NCBI GenBank assembly: GCA_031274565.1 | Contig: JAISPY010000038.1 | Location: forward strand, 1 to 20,641 | From: Treponema sp. | GTDB lineage: Bacteria; Spirochaetota; Spirochaetia; Treponematales; Breznakiellaceae | Length of the DNA: 20,641 bases | Direction of reading: 5' to 3' | Shown here: piece by piece, positions 14,107-20,641 of the stretch | How the letters are laid out: each line of letters begins with the position of its first letter | Numbering within the stretch: position 1 is the stretch's first letter | The notes under the pieces: generated by a model | The model's database searches: none | What the model saw: the letters and a program-made list of their open reading frames with translations, nothing else | What the model was told of the DNA's origin: nothing | Program-made: the position numbers and the translations under genes

Positions 14107-15405
14107 CTAATCCTTCTTGGGCCAGAACTTCGCAATCAGTTCTGAACGAAGCCCCGTCTCTTCAGGGCCGAAACAATCCGCCAGGATCTCCCAGCCCAAA
14201 TCCAAGGCCCGTTCCAACGGGATGTTAACCGACAGATCCATCATGCCCTTTTCAAACCGATCCCCGTACTTGAGGAGCTTATCATCCCAGGAGGTCATAA
14301 TAAAGCCCATGGCCTTCTTTTCCAAGGTATCCTTGTAGGCCGAGTAGAGCTTGATCATACCGTCCATCAAGGCCCGGTGATCCGAGCGGGTTTTACCGTT
14401 GACCATCTGCTTGAGCCGGGAAAGGGAACCGAACGGCTCGATACGTCCGTTCTTAAGGTAATACTGCCCCTCGGTGATATACCCTGTATTGTCCGGAACC
14501 GGATGGGTCACGTCATCCCCCGGCATGGTGGTAACTCCCAGGATGGTTATGGACCCCGCCGTGTCAAAATCCACGGCTTTTTCATACCGGCTCGCCAACT
14601 GACTGTACAGGTCTCCCGGATACCCCCGGTTAGAGGGTACCTGCTCCTGGATGATGGAAATTTCTTTCATGGCGTCGGCAAAGTTGGTCATGTCCGTGAG
14701 CAGCACCAACACGTCCTTACCCTGTAGGGCAAACTGTTCCGCTACCGCTAGAGACATATCGGGAATCATCAGACATTCTACCGTGGGATCCGAGGCGGTA
14801 TGCACGAACATCACGGTCCGGGAAAGCGCCCCCCCCTCTTCCAAAGCGTCTTTAAAGAACAGGTAATCATCGTATTTAAGACCCATACCCCCCAAGACGA
14901 TGACATCTACCTCAGCCTGCATCGCAATTCGGGCCAAGAGATCGTTGTAGGGTTCCCCGGAAACCGAAAAGATAGGCAGTTTCTGAGAAACCACCAGGGT
15001 ATTAAACAGATCGATCATGGGAATACCGGTCCGAATCATCCTGCGGGGGATGATTCGCTGAGCCGGATTCACCGAAGGCCCGCCAATGGGGATAAGGTTT
15101 TCATGGAGCGCTGGCCCCCGATCCCGAGGTTTTCCGGAACCAGAAAAAACCCGGCCCATGAGGTTCTCGGAAAAAGACACCTGCATCGGCCGTCCCAAGA
15201 ACCGCACCGTATCATCGGTGGAAATACCCCGACCTCCGGCAAATACCTGCAGGGAAACCAAATTACCTTCCAGCCGGTTTACCTCCGCCAGGGAGGTGCC
15301 GAATACGGTATCCACCTCCGCCAAGTCTCCATACCGGATAGCATCGGCCTTGACGGTAATAACGCTCCCGGTGATGGATTCAATTTTACTATATACCTTG
15401 TTCAT
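14107..15405 (-). CDS. atpB: V-type ATPase subunit B (non-catalytic nucleotide-binding)
   Basis: Regulatory subunit of the A3B3 head, 432 residues, slightly shorter than many homologues (about 460). An N-terminal beta-barrel (ESITGSVITVKADAIRYGDL) is followed by the RecA-like domain. The P-loop is replaced by SVSGEPYND, as expected for B subunits, which do not hydrolyse ATP. Other family marks are GMGLKYDDYLFFKDALEEGG, LTDMTNFADAMKEIS and GYPGDLYSQLASRYEKA. The C-terminus ends in a helical part (LIAKFWPKKD). The start follows the atpA stop by 21 nt with GGGAGAA as ribosome binding site. All expected family features are intact. Confidence 0.97.
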   Translation of the reverse strand: MNKVYSKIESITGSVITVKADAIRYGDLAEVDTVFGTSLAEVNRLEGNLVSLQVFAGGRGISTDDTVRFLGRPMQVSFSENLMGRVFSGSGKPRDRGPALHENLIPIGGPSVNPAQRIIPRRMIRTGIPMIDLFNTLVVSQKLPIFSVSGEPYNDLLARIAMQAEVDVIVLGGMGLKYDDYLFFKDALEEGGALSRTVMFVHTASDPTVECLMIPDMSLAVAEQFALQGKDVLVLLTDMTNFADAMKEISIIQEQVPSNRGYPGDLYSQLASRYEKAVDFDTAGSITILGVTTMPGDDVTHPVPDNTGYITEGQYYLKNGRIEPFGSLSRLKQMVNGKTRSDHRALMDGMIKLYSAYKDTLEKKAMGFIMTSWDDKLLKYGDRFEKGMMDLSVNIPLERALDLGWEILADCFGPEETGLRSELIAKFWPKKD

Positions 15406-15426
15406 CGCTGATTCTCCCTCTGTATC

Positions 15427-17187
15427 CTACGCCAGGAATGGTTCCGCCGCCTTATCCACGCCTTGGGACCGTTCAGCCACCGCAGCCTCAAGTTCCTTTT
15501 GCAGCGCCTTGAACTGCGCACTCTCCCACTCGGTACCATTGTAATCCAGGAAGCGCTGCCTGAGCCGATTGAACCAGCTCCGGGCCTCATTCTTATCCGC
15601 AAAGATAAACGTGGAGGCCAATATCTTGAGAATGATGGTGAAGATATACTTCTGCCGGTCGGGAATCGCCGCGCAGTCCACGGGATTGAAGGAATCCTGC
15701 TGGAAATACACCGCATCCAGGAAATCTCCCTTGAGGTAGACCACATAGTCATCCAGACTGGTTCCCTCCTCACCAACCACCTTCATCATCTGTTCGACCT
15801 CGCTGCCCCGGAACATAAAACCGTGGGCATAGGCAACCTTAGCTTCCTCAATGATACCCTTGTATTTAGACCAGGATTCCAGGGGATGAATCGCCGGGTA
15901 CTTCCGCGCATCGGAACGCTCTCGGGAAAGCCCATGAAACGCGCCCACCACCTTGAGGGTTGCCTGGGTTACCGGCTCCTCGAAGTTGCCTCCCGCAGGG
16001 CTTACGGTCCCACCTATGGTAACGGATCCTATGGAACCATCCCGGAGCCGTACCAAACCAGCCCGTTCGTAGAAACTCGCAATAGTGGATTCCAGGTATG
16101 CTGGAAAGGCTTCTTCTCCGGGGATTTCCTCCAAGCGGCCTGACATTTCCCGCATAGCCTGGGCCCACCGGCTCGTAGAGTCCGCCAAGAGCAGAATGTT
16201 AAGGCCCATCTGCCGGTAGTATTCCGCCAAAGTTACCGCGGTATACACCGAAGCCTCCCGGGCTGCTACGGGCATGGAAGAGGTGTTACAGATGATCACG
16301 GTCCGTTCCATAAGGGAACGCCCGGTTCGGGGGTCGGTAAGCTCCGGGAATTCCTTGAGGGTCTCCACCACTTCCCCAGCCCGCTCACCGCAGGCCGCCA
16401 GAACCACAATATCCACCTCCGCGTTACGACTGGTGATCTGCTGCAGTACGGTTTTACCCGCTCCGAAAGGGCCGGGGATACAATAGGTTCCCCCCCGAGC
16501 CACCGGGAAGAAGGTATCAATCAGCCTGACCTTGGTAACCATGGGTTGTTCCGGTTTGATCCGCTCTTCATAGCAATCCACCGGTCGTTTTACCGGCCAC
16601 CGGAAGGACATGGCCACGGGAAAGCGGTTTCCCTTCTCGTCCTGTAATTCCGCAATGGTCTCCCGTATCGTGTAGGACCCCGCTTCCCTGATAGACGCCA
16701 CGGTGTAGGAACCGTACAGATTAAAAGGAACCATGATACGATGGGTAAAGGAACCTTCCGGCACAGTTCCCAGGGTATCCGCCCGTTCAACCCGATCCCC
16801 CACCTTGACCACCGGGGTAAAAGCCCAGGCCACGTCCAAGGGAAGCGGATCCAGGTATACCCCCCGTTCCAGGAAATAACCCGCCTCTTGCGCGAGTTTG
16901 GGGAGGGGATTTTGGAGGCCGTCGAACACCTGCCCTAAAAGGCCTGGCCCCACTTCTACCGCCAACATATCCCCGGAATATTCAACCGTATCCCCTACGG
17001 CAATCCCCCTGGTAATCTCAAACACCTGGAGTTGGGATATATCCCCTCGGATTCGGATCACCTCACTCTTGAGCCGTTTATTTTCCACCTTGACATAGCC
17101 GACTTCGTTCATGGAAACAGCGCCTTCAAAACGGACGCTCACCATATTGCCGTTAACGGCGACCACTGTTCCTTTTGTTCCGGTCAT
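15427..17187 (-). CDS. atpA: V-type ATPase catalytic subunit A
   Basis: Catalytic subunit of the A3B3 head, coupling ATP synthesis or hydrolysis to ion transport. 586 residues, usual length. In order: N-terminal barrel (VVAVNGNMVSVRFEGA), the extra non-homologous region typical of A subunits around 115-190, and the P-loop GPFGAGKTV at 239-247 with catalytic Lys245. The catalytic glutamate region is CGERAGEVVE, Walker B is LNILLLADSTSRWA and the arginine-finger region follows EEIPGEEAFPAYL. The C-terminal helical domain ends in a Glu/Ala-rich tail. ATG 17187 overlaps the previous gene's TGA (ATGA), so the two are translationally coupled. Confidence 0.98.
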   Translation of the reverse strand: MTGTKGTVVAVNGNMVSVRFEGAVSMNEVGYVKVENKRLKSEVIRIRGDISQLQVFEITRGIAVGDTVEYSGDMLAVEVGPGLLGQVFDGLQNPLPKLAQEAGYFLERGVYLDPLPLDVAWAFTPVVKVGDRVERADTLGTVPEGSFTHRIMVPFNLYGSYTVASIREAGSYTIRETIAELQDEKGNRFPVAMSFRWPVKRPVDCYEERIKPEQPMVTKVRLIDTFFPVARGGTYCIPGPFGAGKTVLQQITSRNAEVDIVVLAACGERAGEVVETLKEFPELTDPRTGRSLMERTVIICNTSSMPVAAREASVYTAVTLAEYYRQMGLNILLLADSTSRWAQAMREMSGRLEEIPGEEAFPAYLESTIASFYERAGLVRLRDGSIGSVTIGGTVSPAGGNFEEPVTQATLKVVGAFHGLSRERSDARKYPAIHPLESWSKYKGIIEEAKVAYAHGFMFRGSEVEQMMKVVGEEGTSLDDYVVYLKGDFLDAVYFQQDSFNPVDCAAIPDRQKYIFTIILKILASTFIFADKNEARSWFNRLRQRFLDYNGTEWESAQFKALQKELEAAVAERSQGVDKAAEPFLA

Positions 17188-17828
17188 TTCGGTTCTCCCG
17201 ATTCAATACTGATTTCGGACACTCGTCCGCCTTCTGACGCAAGTCCACTGGCAGCTGTCATTATAGCGGTATAAAGCCCTTTATACGCCGTAAACCCTTC
17301 CTCCGCTCTGAATGAAGCGCGCCGTTCCATGAGGAGCAGCCTCAGCAGATAGGCATAGATAGTATTAACGCCAAAATAATCAAACCCCTGCAAGGCTTCG
17401 ATGGCATTCCACCGGGCCTGATCCAGGAAAAGTTCCGCTTCCAACGGCGAATCTAAACCCAGGGCAACCTTGGCAAGGGCCCCCGCTTCCACCGGCTCTT
17501 CCGGCGGATCCACCGACGCGGCCCCTTCCTGCCCCAAGGCTTGGGCCCGGTACCGGGCAAGATGGAGCCGTAACGCCCGCTCCCAATGCCGCCACCCATC
17601 GATAAAGGTCGAGGCAGTCGCCCGGGGCGCGTCCCAGTACGAACCACCCTTTCCCGCCCCCTGCAGTTGAGCCTCTGGATCCGGGTCTAAGGTACAGCAT
17701 TCCAGCAGGACCGCATCCTGGGGATGCAGCGCGGCCTTACAGAGCGCTTTGAACTGAACCGAAGACAGCGGCGCCGCCTGACCATACACGAGATACGGAA
17801 GCTGGGACACTAAATAATAATACGCCAC
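17184..17828 (-). CDS. V-type ATPase operon protein of unknown function (DUF2764-like)
   Basis: 214 residues, starting at GTG 17828 three bases after the atpE stop, and overlapping atpA by ATGA. This is the position held by TP0425 in the Treponema pallidum operon, which I recall as belonging to DUF2764; that assignment is from memory. The protein begins AYYYLVSQLPYLVYGQ and is largely helical, with conserved-looking aromatic motifs (STFIDGWRHWERALRLHLARYRA and ALQGFDYFGVNTIYAYLLRL, each shown without its flanks). There is no signal peptide or membrane helix. A plausible role is as the counterpart of subunit C, linking the rotor to the membrane ring, because the operon has no recognisable C; this is inference only. 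Long Ala/Glu/Pro-rich linker near 95-115. Confidence 0.8.
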   Translation of the reverse strand: MAYYYLVSQLPYLVYGQAAPLSSVQFKALCKAALHPQDAVLLECCTLDPDPEAQLQGAGKGGSYWDAPRATASTFIDGWRHWERALRLHLARYRAQALGQEGAASVDPPEEPVEAGALAKVALGLDSPLEAELFLDQARWNAIEALQGFDYFGVNTIYAYLLRLLLMERRASFRAEEGFTAYKGLYTAIMTAASGLASEGGRVSEISIESGEPK

Positions 17829-17831
17829 CGC

Positions 17832-18446
17832 CTAGTTTCCTTTTACCGCTTGTTTCAGAATCTCCCCCAACCGAGGGTTAAGATACGCGGAAAGTAGCGC
17901 CCCTACGGATTCAGCGGAAAAATCATAATACGCAGAGCCGTCCTTGTGGGCAATACGAAAACCTGCGCCCAGATTCCGGCTGGATTTGAGTTCAATTCCC
18001 CGGGCCAATTCAGCGGCAAGCTGGTCGTTAAAATAGGCCTCCAGCTTTTTGAGCGTCCCTTCGTCGAGGATGATATCCAGCGTATCCCCTCCCTTGGCAG
18101 CCCAGGTCTTGACCAATTCAGGGAGTATGGCCTTGAGGGTATCCTCAGTATAGGAGTCGCTCAACCGCCGGGCAATGATAGTATCCAAAAGCGCCTGAAT
18201 TTCACCCTTAAAGACCAAGACGAGATTCCGGGAAGCCTGCTCAAGGGCTACCACGCCGGCCTTTTCCAAGCGTTCCGCATCCGCTTTCCCCTTGGCAATG
18301 ATAGCAGCCGCATCTCGCTGGGCGGCTTCAACGATACGCTTAGCTTGTTCCTCGGCCTGAGATTTCAACCGCCCAGCCTCTTCCGCAGCGGATTCGATTC
18401 CATCCTTTTTTATTTTATCAATAAGTTCCTGAAGTTGGATATCCAT
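17832..18446 (-). CDS. atpE: V-type ATPase subunit E (peripheral stalk)
   Basis: Peripheral stalk subunit that holds the head against rotation, 204 residues. The first 90 residues are a long charged Ala/Glu/Lys helix (EEAGRLKSQAEEQAKRIVEA, AIIAKGKADAERLEKAG), the stalk. The globular C-terminal part contains DTLDIILDEGTLKKLEAYF and LGAGFRIAHKDGSAYYDF, ending NPRLGEILKQAVKGN. It is the first gene of the operon, starting at ATG 18446 with GAGGAG upstream, and is preceded by a predicted promoter 120 bp away. No separate partner G/H stalk subunit is seen, which is unusual because E normally pairs with G. Confidence 0.93.
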   Translation of the reverse strand: MDIQLQELIDKIKKDGIESAAEEAGRLKSQAEEQAKRIVEAAQRDAAAIIAKGKADAERLEKAGVVALEQASRNLVLVFKGEIQALLDTIIARRLSDSYTEDTLKAILPELVKTWAAKGGDTLDIILDEGTLKKLEAYFNDQLAAELARGIELKSSRNLGAGFRIAHKDGSAYYDFSAESVGALLSAYLNPRLGEILKQAVKGN

Positions 18447-18480
18447 AATCTCCTCTTTAATTTCCCCTTTTTCCCCTAAA

Positions 18481-18530
18481 TCATTCCGGCGGTTCCATCT
18501 GGTAGGTCATACCCTTCCTATCGAGTTCAT
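18481..18530 (-). other. Two overlapping mini-ORFs in the atpE leader (tentative)
   Basis: In the leader before atpE, an ATG at 18530 opens a seven-residue frame (MNSIGRV) whose TGA overlaps the ATG at 18510 of a nine-residue frame (MTYQMEPPE, stop at 18481-18483). The second has AGGA five bases upstream. Such short frames occur by chance, so this is only a possibility of a leader peptide. Confidence 0.15.
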
Positions 18531-18566
18531 CCCAGACCGGTTACCTTAAACACTAAATTTACTAAA

Positions 18567-18595
18567 ACTATACCGTATTATGGTTTCTTTTGCAA
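18567..18595 (-). promoter_or_regulatory. Predicted promoter of the V-type ATPase operon
   Basis: On the minus strand TTGCAA (18595-18590, four of six consensus) and TATAGT (18572-18567, five of six) are exactly 17 bp apart, within an AT-rich patch that contrasts with the G+C-rich surroundings. Transcription would begin near 18560, giving a leader of about 114 nt before atpE. No clear terminator separates this from galM, so readthrough is possible. Confidence 0.55.
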
Positions 18596-18658
18596 GCCAT
18601 ATCTGGATATTTTTTACGCTATTTCGGCATGTTCTGTATATCCCCTTCCCCGCTCAAG

Positions 18659-19690
18659 TTACCAATCAAACGCGAACAGGGCTTTCTCATGGTAATCCCG
18701 CTCAGGTCCGTATAGGGACGATGGAAACTGGGGCTTGTTAGGCGCATCCGGAAAGTGCTGGGTTTCAAGGCACAATCCACTGTGTTTGGTGTACACGGAA
18801 CCGGCTTTGCCTGAGACGACGCCGATATGATTCCCCGTATAGAACTGGACCCCCGGCTGGGTGGTGAACACCCGCAGGGTCCTGCCGGAACTCCCTTCAT
18901 AGACCTCCGCACAGGGCCGCAGGGTCCCCGGCTCACCCTGGATCACAAAGCAATGATCGTAGCCCCCGGGGACCGCATCAAAATCCCGTTTGATGGGCTT
19001 GCGGGTCCTAAAATCAAAGGGACCCGGCCCCACCATCAGGATATCCCCCGTGGGGATAAGGCTGGCATCAACCGCTACATAGGCGTCCGCCTGGATAGCC
19101 ACTTCATGGGAAAGGATGTCTCCCTTCCCTTCCCCGGCAAGGTTGAAATAGGCATGGTTGGTTAGATTGACCGGGCAGGGGGCATCCACTCGGGCCTGGT
19201 AATCGGCAATCACCTCGTTGGACTTGGTAAGCCCGTAACTCACCGCGGCCTTACAGGTCCCCGGAAAACCCTCATCCCCGTCAGGACTGGTCAGTTCAAA
19301 GCGGACAAAGACCCCATCTCGATCTTCATAGGCGTCGGCTTTCCACAGGAGCTTATCGAAGCCCCGGCGGCCCCCGTGGAGGGTATGCGCCCCGTCGTTC
19401 CGGTACAAGGCATACTCCGTACCCTGGAGGGAAAACCGCCCACCCCCGATACGGTTGCCGAAACGCCCGATAGTAACCCCAAAATACGGGATGTTATGGG
19501 TGTAGGCTTCCAGGCAGGAATAACCCAAGAGCACATCTTCCTTCCCACTGGTGCGGGAGGGTACGATGAGCGAGGTGAGGGTTGCCCCGAAAGACGAGAG
19601 GGACAAGGAGAGATCCCCCGCTTGCAAGGTATAGAGGTATACCTTCTTCCCCGATGAAAGCACACCGAAGGTTTTTTTGCTGATTTTCAT
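18659..19690 (-). CDS. galM: Aldose 1-epimerase (mutarotase)
   Basis: Interconverts the alpha and beta anomers of aldohexoses such as galactose and glucose, feeding the Leloir pathway; cytosolic, with no signal peptide seen. 343 residues, normal for the family. Markers are GVTIGRFGNRIGGGRF near 71-86, the substrate-binding histidine His105 (TLHGG), the catalytic acid His179 (LTNHAYFNL) and the catalytic base Glu309 (GLCLETQHFPD). All active-site residues are present. ATG 19690 has no strong Shine-Dalgarno, but it matches the expected N-terminus. No other galactose gene is adjacent; it stands alone between a structured intergenic region and the ATPase operon. Confidence 0.95.
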   Translation of the reverse strand: MKISKKTFGVLSSGKKVYLYTLQAGDLSLSLSSFGATLTSLIVPSRTSGKEDVLLGYSCLEAYTHNIPYFGVTIGRFGNRIGGGRFSLQGTEYALYRNDGAHTLHGGRRGFDKLLWKADAYEDRDGVFVRFELTSPDGDEGFPGTCKAAVSYGLTKSNEVIADYQARVDAPCPVNLTNHAYFNLAGEGKGDILSHEVAIQADAYVAVDASLIPTGDILMVGPGPFDFRTRKPIKRDFDAVPGGYDHCFVIQGEPGTLRPCAEVYEGSSGRTLRVFTTQPGVQFYTGNHIGVVSGKAGSVYTKHSGLCLETQHFPDAPNKPQFPSSLYGPERDYHEKALFAFDW

Positions 19691-19761
19691 GCTGTATTAA
19701 AAGACCCCCAAGATCCAACAGATGCTTCTAACATAAGCATACTATCCGGAAACCGCCTAGG

Positions 19762-19789
19762 GGAAAGCAGCAGGAACGGACTGCTTTCC
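19762..19789. terminator. Hairpin with short T-run (plus-strand sense), role unclear
   Basis: Nine-base perfect arms GGAAAGCAG and CTGCTTTCC around a ten-base loop, followed on the plus strand by GGGTTTT. The nearest minus-strand gene upstream ends at 20074, so on that strand it lies 285 bp downstream without a T-run. Weak as a terminator call. Confidence 0.35.
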
Positions 19790-20025
19790 GGGTTTTCTCA
19801 GGGGTGATAGCGCGTCATTCCGGTCTACTACAATTATCTCTTATTGGAACTTATGGTATAAGATTTTCCAGGGCAGTAGCATGTACATTGCAAGCGCATA
19901 AAAAAGGGTCCGCGCATGAGCGCTCAGTATAGGGGCGGAAACCCTATGAAACGGGGGGTGGAACAGGCCCTGGAGCGGGAAAATTCCCGCGTCTTTTTCA
20001 AAAGATTCCCACCCCCCAACAATGC

Positions 20026-20057
20026 GAAGCCCGGGTGTGCGGACACGACCGGGCTTC
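20026..20057 (-). terminator. Strong hairpin after the beta-rich protein gene
   Basis: GAAGCCCGG (20026-20034) and CCGGGCTTC (20049-20057) are perfect 9-bp arms, with an inner GTGT/ACAC stem at 20035-20038 and 20043-20046. It lies 17 bases after the stop codon at 20074, the position expected for a transcript end. The T-run on the minus strand is poor (GCATTGTTGG), so it may act as a stabilising 3' hairpin or work with Rho. Confidence 0.5.
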
Positions 20058-20073
20058 ACCTGCGGCTTTGGGG

Positions 20074-20641
20074 CTACTGTACCGTAACGTTGCTACCCGA
20101 GAGGGTTACACCGCTCCAGGTTATACTTCCATCACCTAACGGCGTTATCTGCTTATTGGTAGTCTGGTAAGCATTAGCAGAATCAAGGTACCACAGGGTT
20201 ATAGTATGCTGCTCTTCTTTAAGCTGCCAGGTATCCTCCCCGCCCCCCGGTCCAAGGCTCTTATATCTGGTCTCCGTAAGAGCCGCAGCCCCAGCCTGGG
20301 GTAAATCTATCTTTACCTTAACGATTCTCGTGTTACTGCTGGTGTTCTTAAGGGTTACAGACTTGGTTCCGACAGTAGGTAAGTTACCGGGAGCAACATC
20401 GGCGAGGGCTCCGACACCTCCTCCTGCGGCACTGTATACCTGGGCTTTCCCGCTTGAAGGTACGACCACATCCCTCGCCGCGGTAGTACCAGAAGCGGTC
20501 GTTACGGTTACATTGTAGGTACCCGTATCAAGCGCCTTGGTGAACGTTCCATAGGCGGCGGTCGGCGAACCGCCGGATATAACGTCGGTTTTTGGCTCGG
20601 GGCCTACCATGGTTACTTCCAGGTCTCGAGCCGAATCATTG
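20074..20641 (-). CDS. C-terminal part of an unrecognised beta-rich, probably exported protein
   Basis: The frame is open from the right window edge to a TAG... stop region ending at 20074, giving 188 residues of a protein whose start is outside. The composition is rich in Thr, Ser, Gly, Val and Asn with alternating hydrophobic residues (TGTYNVTVTTASGTTAARDV, KSVTLKNTSSNTRIVKVKID, GDGSITWSGVTLSGSNVTVQ), typical of beta-sandwich or Ig-like modules in surface proteins. The visible beginning, NDSARDLEVTMVGPEPKTD, reads like part of a repeated module. No transmembrane anchor or sorting signal is seen at the C-terminus. I do not recognise the family; secretion is inferred from composition only. 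Confidence 0.7.
   Translation of the reverse strand, partial: NDSARDLEVTMVGPEPKTDVISGGSPTAAYGTFTKALDTGTYNVTVTTASGTTAARDVVVPSSGKAQVYSAAGGGVGALADVAPGNLPTVGTKSVTLKNTSSNTRIVKVKIDLPQAGAAALTETRYKSLGPGGGEDTWQLKEEQHTITLWYLDSANAYQTTNKQITPLGDGSITWSGVTLSGSNVTVQ

Larger units (their letters stand above)
19691..20073. other. Non-coding interval rich in inverted repeats
   Basis: 383 bp with no convincing gene. It holds several dyads: ATGCTT/AAGCAT (19722-19727, 19735-19740); GGAAAGCAG/CTGCTTTCC (19762-19770, 19781-19789); ATAGGG/CCCTAT (19929-19934, 19942-19947); nested GGGGGGTGG/CCACCCCCC (19953-19961, 20009-20017) enclosing GCGGGAA/TTCCCGC (19975-19981, 19984-19990); and the hairpin at 20026-20057. The galM promoter should lie near 19700-19760, but no clear -35/-10 pair is visible. 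The density of structure could mean terminators, a small RNA or a dispersed repeat; nothing here decides between them. Confidence 0.5.

Noticed and set aside
13444..14145. 233-codon plus-strand open frame
   Set aside because: Antisense to atpD and its borders with atpI and atpB, all clear genes; no domain is recognisable.
14900..15000. Missing P-loop in subunit B
   Set aside because: Replacement of the Walker A motif by SVSGEPYND is normal for non-catalytic B subunits, so it is not a defect.
19841..20059. 72-codon minus-strand frame in the intergenic region
   Set aside because: It runs through the nested inverted repeats and the terminator-like hairpin, has no good ribosome binding site and no recognisable composition.
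1..20641. CRISPR arrays, tRNA or rRNA genes, insertion sequences, prophage
   Set aside because: Reading through the window showed no regularly spaced repeats, cloverleaf genes, transposase or phage-like proteins.

Overview
The window looks like a chromosomal segment of a Treponema-like spirochaete with moderately high G+C. Every well-supported gene lies on the minus strand, so transcription runs from high to low coordinates. Two blocks match layouts I recall from Treponema pallidum. One is the V/A-type ATPase operon E - small unknown (DUF2764-like) - A - B - D - I - K. The other is rpsT - hup - lnt - ... - rho - rpmE. The spirochaete assignment rests on that synteny and on the protein families, not on a database search. 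A free-living or termite-gut treponeme would fit the G+C and the citramalate synthase gene, but that is a guess.

Layout in the direction of transcription. (1) 20641-20074: C-terminal part of an unrecognised beta-rich, probably exported protein, followed by a strong hairpin and about 380 bp of non-coding DNA full of inverted repeats. (2) 19690-18659: aldose 1-epimerase (galM). (3) 18595-11059: a promoter, then the V-type ATPase operon with tight or overlapping junctions. The exception is the I-K gap, which holds a perfect 14-bp-arm palindrome just before the K ribosome binding site. The K subunit carries the residues associated with Na+ binding. (4) 11007-8303: ispG (isoprenoid pathway), a secreted helical-repeat protein, and a one-domain receiver that has lost its phosphoacceptor aspartate. 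(5) 8220-5345: a promoter with a perfect -35, a structured leader of three hairpins, a 55-residue zinc-ribbon protein not previously listed as an ORF, rpsT with a TTG start, an HU-family gene with an acidic tail, and lnt. (6) 5302-3667: a second receiver protein (phosphoacceptor Asp replaced by Glu), a bactofilin and a PncC/CinA-type amidohydrolase, closely packed. (7) 3480-1: a promoter, rho with a long disordered N-terminal extension, rpmE (L31) and the first 442 codons of cimA, cut by the window edge.

Most of this is housekeeping: ion-coupled ATP synthesis or hydrolysis, translation, transcription termination, lipoprotein maturation and isoprenoid and amino-acid synthesis. The parts most worth a second look are the leader of the zinc-ribbon/rpsT transcript, where an arm of one hairpin could also pair with the Shine-Dalgarno region; the two phosphorylation-dead receivers; the palindrome before atpK; the reduced ATPase subunit set with a DUF2764-like protein in place of recognisable C and F subunits; and the Rho extension. 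I saw no tRNA, rRNA, CRISPR array, insertion sequence or phage gene.
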